From SB15 sp964639245 (GTDB lineage: Bacteria > Chloroflexota > Anaerolineae > Aggregatilineales > J027), in assembly GCA_964639245.1 (NCBI GenBank), contig CAZXCU010000010.1, positions 1 through 64,000 on the forward strand: DNA of 64,000 bases, given 5' to 3'. The position numbers and the translations under genes were made by a program. The notes below the pieces were generated by a model. It did not search any database and was not told where the DNA came from. It saw only the letters and a program-made list of their open reading frames with translations. Shown here piece after piece: positions 17,497 through 26,907 of the stretch (position 1 is the first letter of the stretch; each line of letters opens with the position of its first letter).

Positions 17497-20400
17497 ATGC
17501 GGGAGAATATTTTTTCTCAAGTCCGCAATAACATTGCCACAGTGTTTCGCAGCCCATTAGGACGGCGGCAGTTGGGTACGACCTTCTTGCTGGTGCTGTT
17601 GCCGGTGGCTTTGTTAAGCGCGGTTTTGTATACCACCGAACAAAATCAGGCAGAAACCAACACGTTGGAAGCCTTAAATGCAGTGGCTGTTACCCAGCAA
17701 ACAACGGTAGAGGCCTATTTTGATAATCTGCAAACAACCCTCGCCCTAGCAGGGAGTTCGCAAGAACTTCAAGAATCTACGTTGGAACTGGTGCAAAGCC
17801 CCAACAGTACCTTCTTCCAAGATGTGGTGAAAGATTCGCTGGATACCTACGGCGGGCCGGGGCGGACGTTTGAAAGCATCGGGATTTATGGCCTTGATGG
17901 TCAACTTCTCGTCGATGTGGGGGAAGGCGGTCTTGACGACCCGCAGCGTGTGTCGAGCTTGCCCGTCTTTCAATCAGGTCAAAGCGGCTTATCTTACAGC
18001 CCACCTTTCTATGACGGGGCGACTAACAAAGCGCTCATTTATATCGCGATTCCCATCTTTAATGAACTGCTGGATGTACAAGCGGTTCTCATGGGAACAG
18101 CCAATCTGGATGACCTGACGTTTTTGTTGCGCGAAAACTTAGGGTTAGGCGAAACCGAAGATTTCTATGTGGTCTCTAAGGATGGTTTTCTTTTGACAGA
18201 AGGGCTTGCCCGAACTGTTGCCAACCAAATAGACCCTATTTCTACCGAAGCTAGCCGAAATGTAACCGCCGGGCAAACCGATCAAGGACGTTACACAGAT
18301 TATCGGGGTGAAAATACTCTCGGTGCATATCACTGGATCCCTGCATATCAGGTGGGGGTGATTGCGGAAGTAGACAGCGCCGAAGTGCTGCCCACTCCCC
18401 AAGAACTCATTTTCCAAGTGCTGCCTGTGACGCTCATTAGTTTGCTTATCGGGATTATCATTTCAATTTTTGCGACGATTGCGCTGGTACGTCCGGTGGT
18501 GACACTCACCGACACTGCCAAACGTATTGCACAGGGGAACTTGAGCGAACGTGTGCCTGAAGTTGGCTCTGGCGAGTTGTCCACCTTAGCCCAAACCTTT
18601 AATGTCATGAGCAATCAGGTGCAGGGCTTGGTTGAAAATCTTGAAAAACGAGTGTCGGAACGTACCCAAGACTTGGAAGCAACGCTGGAAGTTGGGCGTA
18701 TTACCACCACATTGTTCGGTCAAGCTGAACTGCTAACCCGCACAGTAGAATTCATCCGTGACCGTTTTGATCTGTATTATGTGCAAATTTATCTGCTGGA
18801 TGAAGCCCGACGGTATGCGGTACTGCGTGCAGGTACAGGTGAAGTGGGCGAACAACTTATTTCACGCGGTCACCGCTTGGGGCTGGATGAAACTTCGATT
18901 GTGGCGCAAACAGTGCAACTGCTCCGTCCGGTGCTGGTGGTGGATACTGTCGACAGCACCATTCATAAGCCCAACCCCCTTCTGCCGGATACCCGTTCAG
19001 AAGTTGCTATTCCGTTGATCGTACAAAATGAACTGCTTGGGGTGCTGGACATGCAGTCAGTTGTCCCTGGCAAATTCAATTATGAAAATCTACCCGCATT
19101 TCAAGCGATGGCAACCCAGCTTGCCGGGGTTGTTCGGGGGGCGCGGGCCTTTGAGGAAACCCAAGAAGCGATTGAACGCGCAAACGTGCTGAACCGTCGT
19201 TTGACTGAATCGGGTTGGCAAGGCTACATGGAACAGTTGGCAGAACAGGGGCGCATGGGCTATGCCTACAACCTTGAAGCACCAGTCGCCTTGCCGTCTA
19301 ACGTCATGTTGCGGTCATCTGAGGCGGAGGATGACAACCATCTGAAACATACTATTACCGTGCGTGGTCAACATATCGGGATGCTGCTGGTCGAGGAAGA
19401 CCGCCCGCGTGAATGGTCAGAAGATGAATATCGCTTGGTCGAAGAAGTTGCCGATACCGTTGCCCGTACCCTCGACCAGATGCGTGCCTTTGATGAAACC
19501 CAAGCGGCGTTGAACGAAGTTGCCCTCCGTGCGCTTGAGTTGCAAACGGTGGCTGACCTGAGCGCCGAAATTAGCTCCACACTGGATATTTCGCGCTTGG
19601 TGAAAAATGTGTCTGACCAAGTGAAATTACGCTTTAACCTGTACCATGCCCATATCTATCTGCTGGATAAAGACCAAGATTCGCTGAAATTAGCGGGTGG
19701 TGCAGGGGATGTAGGCAATCAGATGGTGGATTTGGGTCACGCCATCCCCATGAGCAGTGAATATAGTATTGTGGCACGGTCAGCGCGAACTCGTTCGGCA
19801 CTAACCGTCAATGATATTGCAGAATCGCCCGCTTTTTTGCCAAATCCCTTGCTGCCCTATACGCTCTCCGAATTGGCTGTCCCGATTATCTCCGGGGAGA
19901 CCTTGTTCGGGATTTTGGATGTACAGGCAGATACGGCTGGTCGTTTTGGGGAAAAAGACATCCAAATTATGACCACGCTGGCAAATCAGATTGCCGTTGC
20001 AGTGCAGAATGGTCGTCAATTTGAGATTACCCAACGCCAACTGCGCGATCTTTCGATTGGTAGTCAAGTGGCTGACCTCATCCGTATTGGTGGGGAACAA
20101 GCGCCCTTGTTGGAAAACATCTTAGATGTGCTGCTGTACGCCTTTAGTGCAGAAAACGGTGTGCTTTCGCTCTACGAAGCCCAAGAACAACGCTGGTACG
20201 GCTATGTAGGTGCAGGCGGGGGAATGACCACTGAGATTGCCAAGACCTTCATTGATCCTTTCCAGCGTTACCCCCATGCAGTGGAGGCTGTGAAGACAGG
20301 CGATATTGTCACGGTGGACAATGCTGCCGAATATCCCAATTTCCCTCCCGAATTTCTGGATGAGAAAATTGGGATTAAGTCTGTGATGGTGATGCCGCTT

Positions 20401-22665
20401 GCCACAGAAGATGGTGTCTTAGGGGTCATCTTCTTGAACTACAACAGCCAACATCACCTCTTTACGCAAGAGGAAATCAGCCTTGCGCGTACCCTTGCCT
20501 CCCAAATCGCCGTGAGTATGGAAAGAACACGGGCAGAAGGGGAAGCCCAGCGCCGTGCAGTGGAATTGCAGACGGTGGCGGAACTGAGCGCTCAAGCCTC
20601 TGCCGAATTGAATTTATCGGCACTCATCCAAAACGTCACCGACCTCACCAAGGAACGGTTTAAGCTCTACCATGCCCATATTTACTTCTATAACGCTGCC
20701 ACTGGTACATTAGAATTGGCAGGGGGTGCAGGGGATGTCGGAAAACAATTGACTGAAATGGGTCATAGCATCCGTGAGGACAGCCCTTTCAGCATTGTGG
20801 CACAAACCGCCCGCAGTCGAAAACCCTTCATCGCCAATGATGTACGTTTAACAGAGAATTTCCTGCCGAATCCCATGCTCCCGCTGACTCGTTCCGAACT
20901 GGCAGTGCCGCTGATTACGGGTAATGAGTTGGTTGGGGTGCTGGATGTGCAATCCGAAGTGATGAACCGTTTTACTGACCTTGACGTGCAAATCATGTCT
21001 ACGTTGGCAAACCAGATTGCGACCTCCGTCCGCAACGCCCGTGCTTTTGAGGAAGTCCAAAAAGCGCGTCAAGAAACTGAGCGTATTTTTACCTCATCCG
21101 TGGATATGCTGGGTTCAGCCAATTTCGAAGGCTATTTTGTCAGCCTCAACCCTGCATGGGAAACCACCTTGGGGTATACCCGCGAAGAATTGATGGCACA
21201 ACCCTTTATCAGCTTTGTTCACCCGGACGATGTAGAAAAAACCAACCAAGAAGCCTCAAAAATCGCGCATGGCATCTTGGCGTTTTCGTTCATCAATCGG
21301 TATCGCCTTAAGAATGGGGAATACAAAACGATTTCATGGAATGCGGCGGCGGATATGGAAGCCCAATTGTTCCACTTCGTGGCGCGTGACATCACCGAAC
21401 AGCAGCGTATTGAAGCAGAAGTACACCGCCGTGCAAACGAACTTGAAGCGGTGGCCCAAGTGAGCGCCCAAGCCTCCGCCGAGTTGAATGTAGAAAGTTT
21501 GCTGCAAAGTATTTCCGACCTGACCAAAGAACGCTTTAACCTTTACCACGCGCATATCTATCTCTATGAGTCGGAAAATAACATTCTGGTACTTGCTGCG
21601 GGTGCTGGTGATATCGGACGGCAGATGGTTTCGCAGGGTCATGCTATTCCGGTGGAAAATATCAATAGCATTGTGGCTTCTGCTACGCGTGAACGCAGCG
21701 GGGTTGTTGCCAATGATGTTGCCCGGAATGCCAACTTCCTGCCCAATCCATTTTTGCCCTATACACGCTCCGAATTGGCAGTGCCAATGGTAGTGGGGAA
21801 CGAACTCATCGGGGTTTTGGATGTGCAAGCAGACATTGCCAATTACTTTGCGGAAACGGACTTGCAAGTGATGTCCACGTTGGCCTCACAGGTGGCGGTG
21901 GCAGTGCAGAATGCCCGTCTGTATGCGGAACAGGTGAACGCTGCCGAGCAGTTGCGTGAAGTTGACCGCTTAAAGAGCGAATTTCTTGCCAGCATGTCCC
22001 ATGAACTGCGTACTCCGCTAAACTCGATTATCGGTTATGCAGAAGTTATTCTGGATGGGATTGACGGGCCGATTAGCGACGAGATGGAAGAAGATGTTTC
22101 CGCAATTTATGGGTCAGGCAAACTGTTGTTGAGTCTGATTAACGACATCCTTGACCTTGCCAAGATTGAATCGGGGCAGCTTGACCTTGACCGTGGGCCG
22201 ATTGAGGTGGAACCCTTCCTCAACGAAATTATCGAGAACTCGCGCATTCTGACCAAAGAGAAATCAATTGCCATGCTCTTGGAAGTGGATACGCAACTGC
22301 ATACAATTATGGCTGACAGAATTCGTTTGCAGCAAATTATGAATAACCTTGTCTCAAATGCGGTGAAATTTACCGAACAGGGCAGCATTACCGTGTGTGC
22401 TGAACGGCACGATGGGGTAGTTACTTTCAAAGTTGTGGATACGGGAATGGGGATTCCCAACGATAAGATTGACCTCATTTTTGAACGTTTCCGTCAAGCA
22501 GACCAATCTTCCACGCGCCGTGCGGGTGGAACAGGCTTGGGCTTGGCAATTACCCGACAACTGATTGAAATGCACGGGGGGCATATCTGGGTAGAAAGTG
22601 AAGTAGGTAAAGGGTCTACCTTTGCCTTTACCCTGCCCATGGGGCTAGAAGAACAGAATAAATAA
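17497..22665 (+). CDS. Giant Cache-HAMP-multiGAF-PAS sensor histidine kinase
   Basis: A 1722-residue membrane histidine kinase. Helices at about 27-48 and 305-330 bracket an extracytoplasmic Cache-type domain. Then come HAMP (about 330-385), a signalling coiled coil (ENLEKRVSERTQDLEATLE), five clear GAF domains (about 400-540, 690-835, 855-1010, 1030-1170, 1320-1465) and a degenerate GAF-like stretch (about 555-670). A PAS domain sits between the last two (about 1190-1310). The kinase core has phosphoacceptor His1502 in FLASMSHELRTPLNSIIGY, the N box in IMNNLVSNAVKF, the D box DTGMGIPNDK and the G box GGTGLGLAITRQ. No receiver domain is attached; receivers are supplied by the next two genes. 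Start has GGAAG upstream. Confidence 0.93.
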   Translation: MRENIFSQVRNNIATVFRSPLGRRQLGTTFLLVLLPVALLSAVLYTTEQNQAETNTLEALNAVAVTQQTTVEAYFDNLQTTLALAGSSQELQESTLELVQSPNSTFFQDVVKDSLDTYGGPGRTFESIGIYGLDGQLLVDVGEGGLDDPQRVSSLPVFQSGQSGLSYSPPFYDGATNKALIYIAIPIFNELLDVQAVLMGTANLDDLTFLLRENLGLGETEDFYVVSKDGFLLTEGLARTVANQIDPISTEASRNVTAGQTDQGRYTDYRGENTLGAYHWIPAYQVGVIAEVDSAEVLPTPQELIFQVLPVTLISLLIGIIISIFATIALVRPVVTLTDTAKRIAQGNLSERVPEVGSGELSTLAQTFNVMSNQVQGLVENLEKRVSERTQDLEATLEVGRITTTLFGQAELLTRTVEFIRDRFDLYYVQIYLLDEARRYAVLRAGTGEVGEQLISRGHRLGLDETSIVAQTVQLLRPVLVVDTVDSTIHKPNPLLPDTRSEVAIPLIVQNELLGVLDMQSVVPGKFNYENLPAFQAMATQLAGVVRGARAFEETQEAIERANVLNRRLTESGWQGYMEQLAEQGRMGYAYNLEAPVALPSNVMLRSSEAEDDNHLKHTITVRGQHIGMLLVEEDRPREWSEDEYRLVEEVADTVARTLDQMRAFDETQAALNEVALRALELQTVADLSAEISSTLDISRLVKNVSDQVKLRFNLYHAHIYLLDKDQDSLKLAGGAGDVGNQMVDLGHAIPMSSEYSIVARSARTRSALTVNDIAESPAFLPNPLLPYTLSELAVPIISGETLFGILDVQADTAGRFGEKDIQIMTTLANQIAVAVQNGRQFEITQRQLRDLSIGSQVADLIRIGGEQAPLLENILDVLLYAFSAENGVLSLYEAQEQRWYGYVGAGGGMTTEIAKTFIDPFQRYPHAVEAVKTGDIVTVDNAAEYPNFPPEFLDEKIGIKSVMVMPLATEDGVLGVIFLNYNSQHHLFTQEEISLARTLASQIAVSMERTRAEGEAQRRAVELQTVAELSAQASAELNLSALIQNVTDLTKERFKLYHAHIYFYNAATGTLELAGGAGDVGKQLTEMGHSIREDSPFSIVAQTARSRKPFIANDVRLTENFLPNPMLPLTRSELAVPLITGNELVGVLDVQSEVMNRFTDLDVQIMSTLANQIATSVRNARAFEEVQKARQETERIFTSSVDMLGSANFEGYFVSLNPAWETTLGYTREELMAQPFISFVHPDDVEKTNQEASKIAHGILAFSFINRYRLKNGEYKTISWNAAADMEAQLFHFVARDITEQQRIEAEVHRRANELEAVAQVSAQASAELNVESLLQSISDLTKERFNLYHAHIYLYESENNILVLAAGAGDIGRQMVSQGHAIPVENINSIVASATRERSGVVANDVARNANFLPNPFLPYTRSELAVPMVVGNELIGVLDVQADIANYFAETDLQVMSTLASQVAVAVQNARLYAEQVNAAEQLREVDRLKSEFLASMSHELRTPLNSIIGYAEVILDGIDGPISDEMEEDVSAIYGSGKLLLSLINDILDLAKIESGQLDLDRGPIEVEPFLNEIIENSRILTKEKSIAMLLEVDTQLHTIMADRIRLQQIMNNLVSNAVKFTEQGSITVCAERHDGVVTFKVVDTGMGIPNDKIDLIFERFRQADQSSTRRAGGTGLGLAITRQLIEMHGGHIWVESEVGKGSTFAFTLPMGLEEQNK

Positions 22666-22685
22666 ATACGAGAGGTTGCCAGAGG

Positions 22686-24806
22686 ATGGCTAGTCTTTTT
22701 CAAAAAATGGTGTGTGAGGACTGTGGCAATGCAATGCAACCGGATCTCACCCGCGTGACATGTACGGTGTGTGGCAGCAAGTGGCTCACGGCGGTTTATG
22801 ATTATGCTGAAACTGCCCAGCGTTGGCCTCAAGCCCTCAAAGAACGAGACTCCGACCTCTGGCGTTACGCCGAACTTTTGCCCATTGAAACCAATGAGGT
22901 TGTGACCATGGGCGAAGGCTGGACTCCGCTGGTGCGGGCGCAAAAGCTCCAGCGCGATTTAGGGATTGACCACATCTTCATTAAGGATGAACGGCAGTCC
23001 CCCACCAGCAGTTTCAAAGACCGGCAAGCGGTGGTGGCGGTCAACATCATGCGCCAGTTGGGAATTAATGAATGTGTGTTGGCCTCGACAGGGAACAAGG
23101 CGGCAGCATATGCGGCGTATTGCGCCCGGGCGGATATTCGCCTGTGGATTTTCCTGACGAGCATGGTGCCAAATGAAAAATTGCGCGAACTGGCGCTCTA
23201 TGGCGCGGAAGTGGTCAAAATCGCGGGGACATATGAGCAGGCCAAAAAGATCGCCCATGATTTTGCCCGTCGCCGCAATCTGTATTATGACGCGGGGATT
23301 GCGGGTATTCCGGGACGCGAAGGCTTAAAGACCATCGCGTTTGAAATTGCTGAACAACTTTCCCGCCACTTTCCGCTAGAAAACGGCAAATGGACGGTGC
23401 CAGACTGGTATATCCAAGCGGTTAGCGGGGGGATTGGCCCGATTGCCATTCAAAGCGGCTTTGAGCAGCTTTACCAAGTTGGGTTGATTGACCGCATTCC
23501 GAAATTAGGGATTGTTCAGGTTGAAGGCTGCGCCCCGATGGTCACCGCGTGGGAACAGGGTCGGGAAGAAGCCGAAATCATCACCCCACGAACCCGCATT
23601 ACGGTTTTATCCACTGGCAATCCCGGCGTAGGATATAAAATTTTACGCGCTGCCTGTCTGGAATATGGCGGTACGATGGTCGCCGTGAGCGATGGCGAAG
23701 CATTCCGGGCGATGCGCCGGATGGCACGGGCAGAAGGTTTCAGTGTTGAGCCAGCGGCGGCGGTGGCTTTCGCAGGCCTGGAAAAAATGGCACTCGAAGG
23801 CATGATCCAACCCCATGAAGTGGTGGTGGTCAACTGCTCCGGGCATACCTTCCCCGCCGAAAAACACATTTTGGAAGACCAATATGTACTTGACCTTGAA
23901 CTCGGCGAACAGGACATTGTGCCTTCTTCCACCCCCGCCGTACCCATTGAGGAAGGGCTGGGGGCGGCGCTTGAACGTTTGGATGAACAGGTGACAACCA
24001 TTGTGGTGATTGACGACAATCCCCACGACAGTCGTTTAATTCGCCGTTTACTGCAAAGTCACAAAAATTACCGGGTCTTTGAAGCCAACAATCCTTTAGA
24101 TGGCTTAGATTTGGTGCGTCACCGTAAACCGGATATGGTGGTGATGGACTTAACCATGCCCGAAATGGACGGCTTCAATATGCTGGACGCGCTGAAATCT
24201 GACCCGGACACTGCGAATATTCCGGTGATGGTTATTTCTGCTAAAACCTTGTCCATTAATGACCGTGAACGGCTCAGTCAAGCACATTCTATCTGGCAAA
24301 AGGGCAATTTTAACACCCGCGAATTGGTGGATCGTGTGGTGGAGGTTTTAGGGAGCGAAGAACTTGACCCCGACATCACCCAGACCGTGCGGATTGCTCC
24401 ACCAGTCGCCCTCGAACCGCCCCGCCGCACTGACCGGATGAAGGTTATGGTGATTGATGACAACCGTCGTGATGCCCGCTTAATGAAGCGCATTTTAGAA
24501 GCCAGCCAGAATTACACCGTCTACGAGGCATATTCGGCGCAAGAAGCCATGGAAGCGCTGGCAGAGGTTCGCCCTGAATTGTTTATTCTGGACTTGCTCT
24601 TGCCAGATACCGCTGGTGAAGTGCTACTAGATGAAATTCGTGCCATTTCAGAATATACTCATGTGCCAGTGGTGGTGTTCACCGCCAAAAGTCTCAATGG
24701 GGCTGAAGATACTTTCTTCCGCGAACGGGATATTCCGGTTTGGAAAAAAGGCGACCTCGATCGCCAAGAATTAGTGAAAAGTATTGATAAAATAATGCAG
24801 GGATAA
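22686..24806 (+). CDS. Threonine-synthase-like PLP enzyme fused to two receiver domains
   Basis: A 706-residue fusion. Residues about 9-33 form a zinc-ribbon-like CxxC...CxxC (CEDC, CTVC). Residues about 75-405 are a fold-type II PLP enzyme like threonine synthase: Lys111 in SPTSSFKDRQ should form the Schiff base, ASTGNKAAAYAAY binds phosphate-type groups, and AVSGGIGP and VVVNCSGHTF follow. Two complete receiver domains come next. REC1 (about 438-555) has acidic pair VVIDDNPHDS, phosphoacceptor Asp488 in VVMDLTMPEMDG and Lys in VISAKT. REC2 (about 585-703) has VMVIDDNRRDA, Asp636 in FILDLLLPD and FTAKS. Threonine synthases normally end after the PLP domain. The fusion, placed after a large histidine kinase, suggests phosphorylation-controlled enzyme activity or use of the PLP fold as an output domain. 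Threonine synthase activity itself is unproven. Confidence 0.9.
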   Translation: MASLFQKMVCEDCGNAMQPDLTRVTCTVCGSKWLTAVYDYAETAQRWPQALKERDSDLWRYAELLPIETNEVVTMGEGWTPLVRAQKLQRDLGIDHIFIKDERQSPTSSFKDRQAVVAVNIMRQLGINECVLASTGNKAAAYAAYCARADIRLWIFLTSMVPNEKLRELALYGAEVVKIAGTYEQAKKIAHDFARRRNLYYDAGIAGIPGREGLKTIAFEIAEQLSRHFPLENGKWTVPDWYIQAVSGGIGPIAIQSGFEQLYQVGLIDRIPKLGIVQVEGCAPMVTAWEQGREEAEIITPRTRITVLSTGNPGVGYKILRAACLEYGGTMVAVSDGEAFRAMRRMARAEGFSVEPAAAVAFAGLEKMALEGMIQPHEVVVVNCSGHTFPAEKHILEDQYVLDLELGEQDIVPSSTPAVPIEEGLGAALERLDEQVTTIVVIDDNPHDSRLIRRLLQSHKNYRVFEANNPLDGLDLVRHRKPDMVVMDLTMPEMDGFNMLDALKSDPDTANIPVMVISAKTLSINDRERLSQAHSIWQKGNFNTRELVDRVVEVLGSEELDPDITQTVRIAPPVALEPPRRTDRMKVMVIDDNRRDARLMKRILEASQNYTVYEAYSAQEAMEALAEVRPELFILDLLLPDTAGEVLLDEIRAISEYTHVPVVVFTAKSLNGAEDTFFRERDIPVWKKGDLDRQELVKSIDKIMQG

Positions 24807-24825
24807 CGGCGAAAGGTTCTGCTGA

Positions 24826-25188
24826 ATGAAACGCATCTTATATGTAGAAGATAATTTTCAGAATAAACGGCTTGTGCGGAAAATTCTGAATTCCAAAGGC
24901 TATGAAGTTCTGGAAGCAGACAACGGGCAAGATGGCGTAGATATGGCAGCCCAAGAACAGCCCGATTTGATTCTGATGGATATTAGCATTCCGGGAATTG
25001 ATGGCATTGAAGCGACCCGTTTAATTAAAGAAAACCCGGAAACGACCCATATCCCCATTATTGCCCTAACTGCCAACGCCATGCGCGGCGACCGAGAACG
25101 TTTTCTCGCGGCTGGTTGCGATGATTATTTGCCCAAGCCCATCAGCACCCCCGATCTTTTGCGTGTGATTGGGGAATATACCGAGTAA
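24826..25188 (+). CDS. Single-domain response regulator (DivK/CheY-like)
   Basis: A 120-residue stand-alone receiver with no output domain. The acidic pocket is in YVEDNFQNKR, the phosphoacceptor is Asp52 in LILMDISIPGIDG, the conserved Thr/Ala is in IIALTANAM, and the Lys is in YLPKPIS. Sequence style is closest to DivK-type receivers. It is the last gene of the operon, 19 bases after the PLP-receiver fusion and followed by a terminator. It is a likely intermediate or phosphate sink for the upstream kinase. Confidence 0.93.
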   Translation: MKRILYVEDNFQNKRLVRKILNSKGYEVLEADNGQDGVDMAAQEQPDLILMDISIPGIDGIEATRLIKENPETTHIPIIALTANAMRGDRERFLAAGCDDYLPKPISTPDLLRVIGEYTE

Positions 25189-25217
25189 GTACCCTAACAC
25201 TTTTCAATCCCCTTGTA

Positions 25218-25241
25218 AAAAGCTACCGATTGGTGGCTTTT
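25218..25241 (+). terminator. Intrinsic terminator of the signalling operon
   Basis: Stem 25218-25227 (AAAAGCTACC) pairs with 25232-25241 (GGTGGCTTTT) around a GATT loop, with one G-U wobble and terminal T's. It lies 29 bases after the receiver stop. Confidence 0.8.
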
Positions 25242-25283
25242 GTACTTTTAGCTTGCAAAATCCCCTTCCTATCAAAAATCGCC

Positions 25284-25289
25284 TATAAT
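25284..25289 (+). promoter_or_regulatory. Candidate -10 element (TATAAT)
   Basis: A perfect TATAAT 35 bases before the ATG of the PA14/SH3 protein. No good -35 is found at 16-18 bases; TTGCAA at 25253-25258 is too far. Start would be near 25296. Confidence 0.4.
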
Positions 25290-25324
25290 GCGAGTAATGG
25301 CATCCCAATTTGAGGTTTTTAAGT

Positions 25325-26863
25325 ATGCGTAAATTTTTGACGACAGCTTTACTCTTAATTTTGGTAGCCGCGACATTTGCAGTAAGCTACCATGTCTCGG
25401 AAGCACAAGGTTGTGCTTCGCCGAATTGGGAGGGGCGTTACTACAACAACACCGATTTTTCGGGCGCACCTGTTCAAACGGTGTGTAGTCCGGTCATTGA
25501 TTTTAACTGGGGCATTGGGTCTCCGGCGGGGGGAGTCAACGCGGATAGTTTTTCGGTGCGCTGGACAAGCACCCAAGTTTTCCAGGCGGCAGGCACCTAC
25601 CAATTTACGGTCACTGGCGAAGATGGTATCCGTTTCTATGTGAATGGCAATCCGCTGATTAATTCAATGGAAAATGCGCCTGCTTCTCGCAGCTTAACAG
25701 CTACTTACAACGTGCCATCGGCGGGAACAGTCGTTTTTCTGACTCTTGAAATGAATAATTACGATGGCAACGCGCAGATAAAACTGGACTGGTCATTGGC
25801 TTCGGGCGGAACGGCCCCCGCAACTACGACCACCAGCTCTGTGACCACTGGCGGCGGGCTACCTTGGAATGTGGACTATTTTAACAACGGATCATGGACA
25901 GGCCCCGCAGTTTTCACCGAAACCGCCCCTGCTAACGGCATTGCCCGTAATTACGGAGCAAATGCACCGGCTTCGGGTCTTCCCGCCGATGGATGGACAG
26001 CACGCTGGACACGCATTGTCGAATTTACTGCCGGAAAATATACCTTTACGGTGCGTGCCGACGATGGTGTGACTGTGAAGGTGGATGGCAATGTGGTTGT
26101 GACCCAACCGAATTTTGCGGCGGGACAAAGTTTCACGGGCAGCGTGGATTTAACTGCCGGACAGCATACCATCGTGGTGGATTTTTATGACTCCCAGCAA
26201 GACGCTAACCTGTTTGTGACATGGGATCCACAGGTGGGAACAAATCTACGCGCCGATGGGTGTAATGGCGAAACGGCGGGGATTAACGGGAGTGCGCCTG
26301 CCTGTTCCCAAGTGGCGGGAACGACCACCGGCGTGACTTTAACTGCAACCGTTCGTGCCGGGCCACTCAATTTCCGTCCCCAACCCAGCAAATCTTCTGG
26401 TCGGATTCAATTGATTCGACGTGGCGAACAATATCCGGCGATTGGACGTTCTGCCGATAATATTTGGGTACAGCTCAACGTGAATGGAACAACGGGTTGG
26501 GCGATGACTGAATTTTTAACCCTGTCTGGGGATATTAACGCCCTCTCAATTACCGATGGGTCACAACCTACCACGACCACTTCAACCGTTAATGGCACAC
26601 CCGGCGCTCCCACAGCCACCCCCGGCCCGACCTACACAGGCGTACAAGCACAAGCCTTGGGCAATATGCGGTTGCGTTCTGCACCGAATTTGACCTCAGG
26701 GCGAGTTGGCAATGTCGACTGGGGTGAAATTGTCAATATCTTGGGGCGCACCTCTAACGGCTTGTGGATTCTGGTCGAAATTAACGGGGTACAGGGCTGG
26801 ACATCCGCGCAGTGGTATCAAATCACACAGGGCAGCCTCGACTCGGTGCCGGTTTTGCAATAA
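25325..26863 (+). CDS. Secreted protein with two PA14 and two SH3b domains
   Basis: A 512-residue exported protein. The signal peptide ends near SYHVSEAQG. Two PA14-type carbohydrate-binding modules follow (roughly residues 32-155 and 180-305): the first contains YYNNTDFSGAPV and GEDGIRFYVNG, the second WNVDYFNNGSW and ADDGVTVKVDG. Two bacterial SH3 repeats come after (about 340-405 and 440-505), each with a LNFRPQPS or MRLRSAPN start and a GW turn. Thr/Pro/Ser linkers join the modules. The fold suggests binding to surface glycans or cell wall; no catalytic domain is visible. I chose the ATG at 25325, with GAGG 10 bases upstream, over the TTG at 25310. Single gene. Confidence 0.85.
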   Translation: MRKFLTTALLLILVAATFAVSYHVSEAQGCASPNWEGRYYNNTDFSGAPVQTVCSPVIDFNWGIGSPAGGVNADSFSVRWTSTQVFQAAGTYQFTVTGEDGIRFYVNGNPLINSMENAPASRSLTATYNVPSAGTVVFLTLEMNNYDGNAQIKLDWSLASGGTAPATTTTSSVTTGGGLPWNVDYFNNGSWTGPAVFTETAPANGIARNYGANAPASGLPADGWTARWTRIVEFTAGKYTFTVRADDGVTVKVDGNVVVTQPNFAAGQSFTGSVDLTAGQHTIVVDFYDSQQDANLFVTWDPQVGTNLRADGCNGETAGINGSAPACSQVAGTTTGVTLTATVRAGPLNFRPQPSKSSGRIQLIRRGEQYPAIGRSADNIWVQLNVNGTTGWAMTEFLTLSGDINALSITDGSQPTTTTSTVNGTPGAPTATPGPTYTGVQAQALGNMRLRSAPNLTSGRVGNVDWGEIVNILGRTSNGLWILVEINGVQGWTSAQWYQITQGSLDSVPVLQ

Positions 26864-26872
26864 CAACTTTCG

Positions 26873-26898
26873 GAACAAGGGGCAGATGTCCCTTGTTC
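26873..26898. terminator. Convergent hairpin between PA14/SH3 gene and dtxR-like gene
   Basis: Nine-bp stem (26873-26881 GAACAAGGG with 26890-26898 CCCTTGTTC) and an 8-base loop, between two convergent genes. It shares the AACAAGGGGC core with hairpins at 53180 and 59888. No clear T-run. Confidence 0.6.
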
Positions 26899-26907
26899 TC
26901 CCTCATG

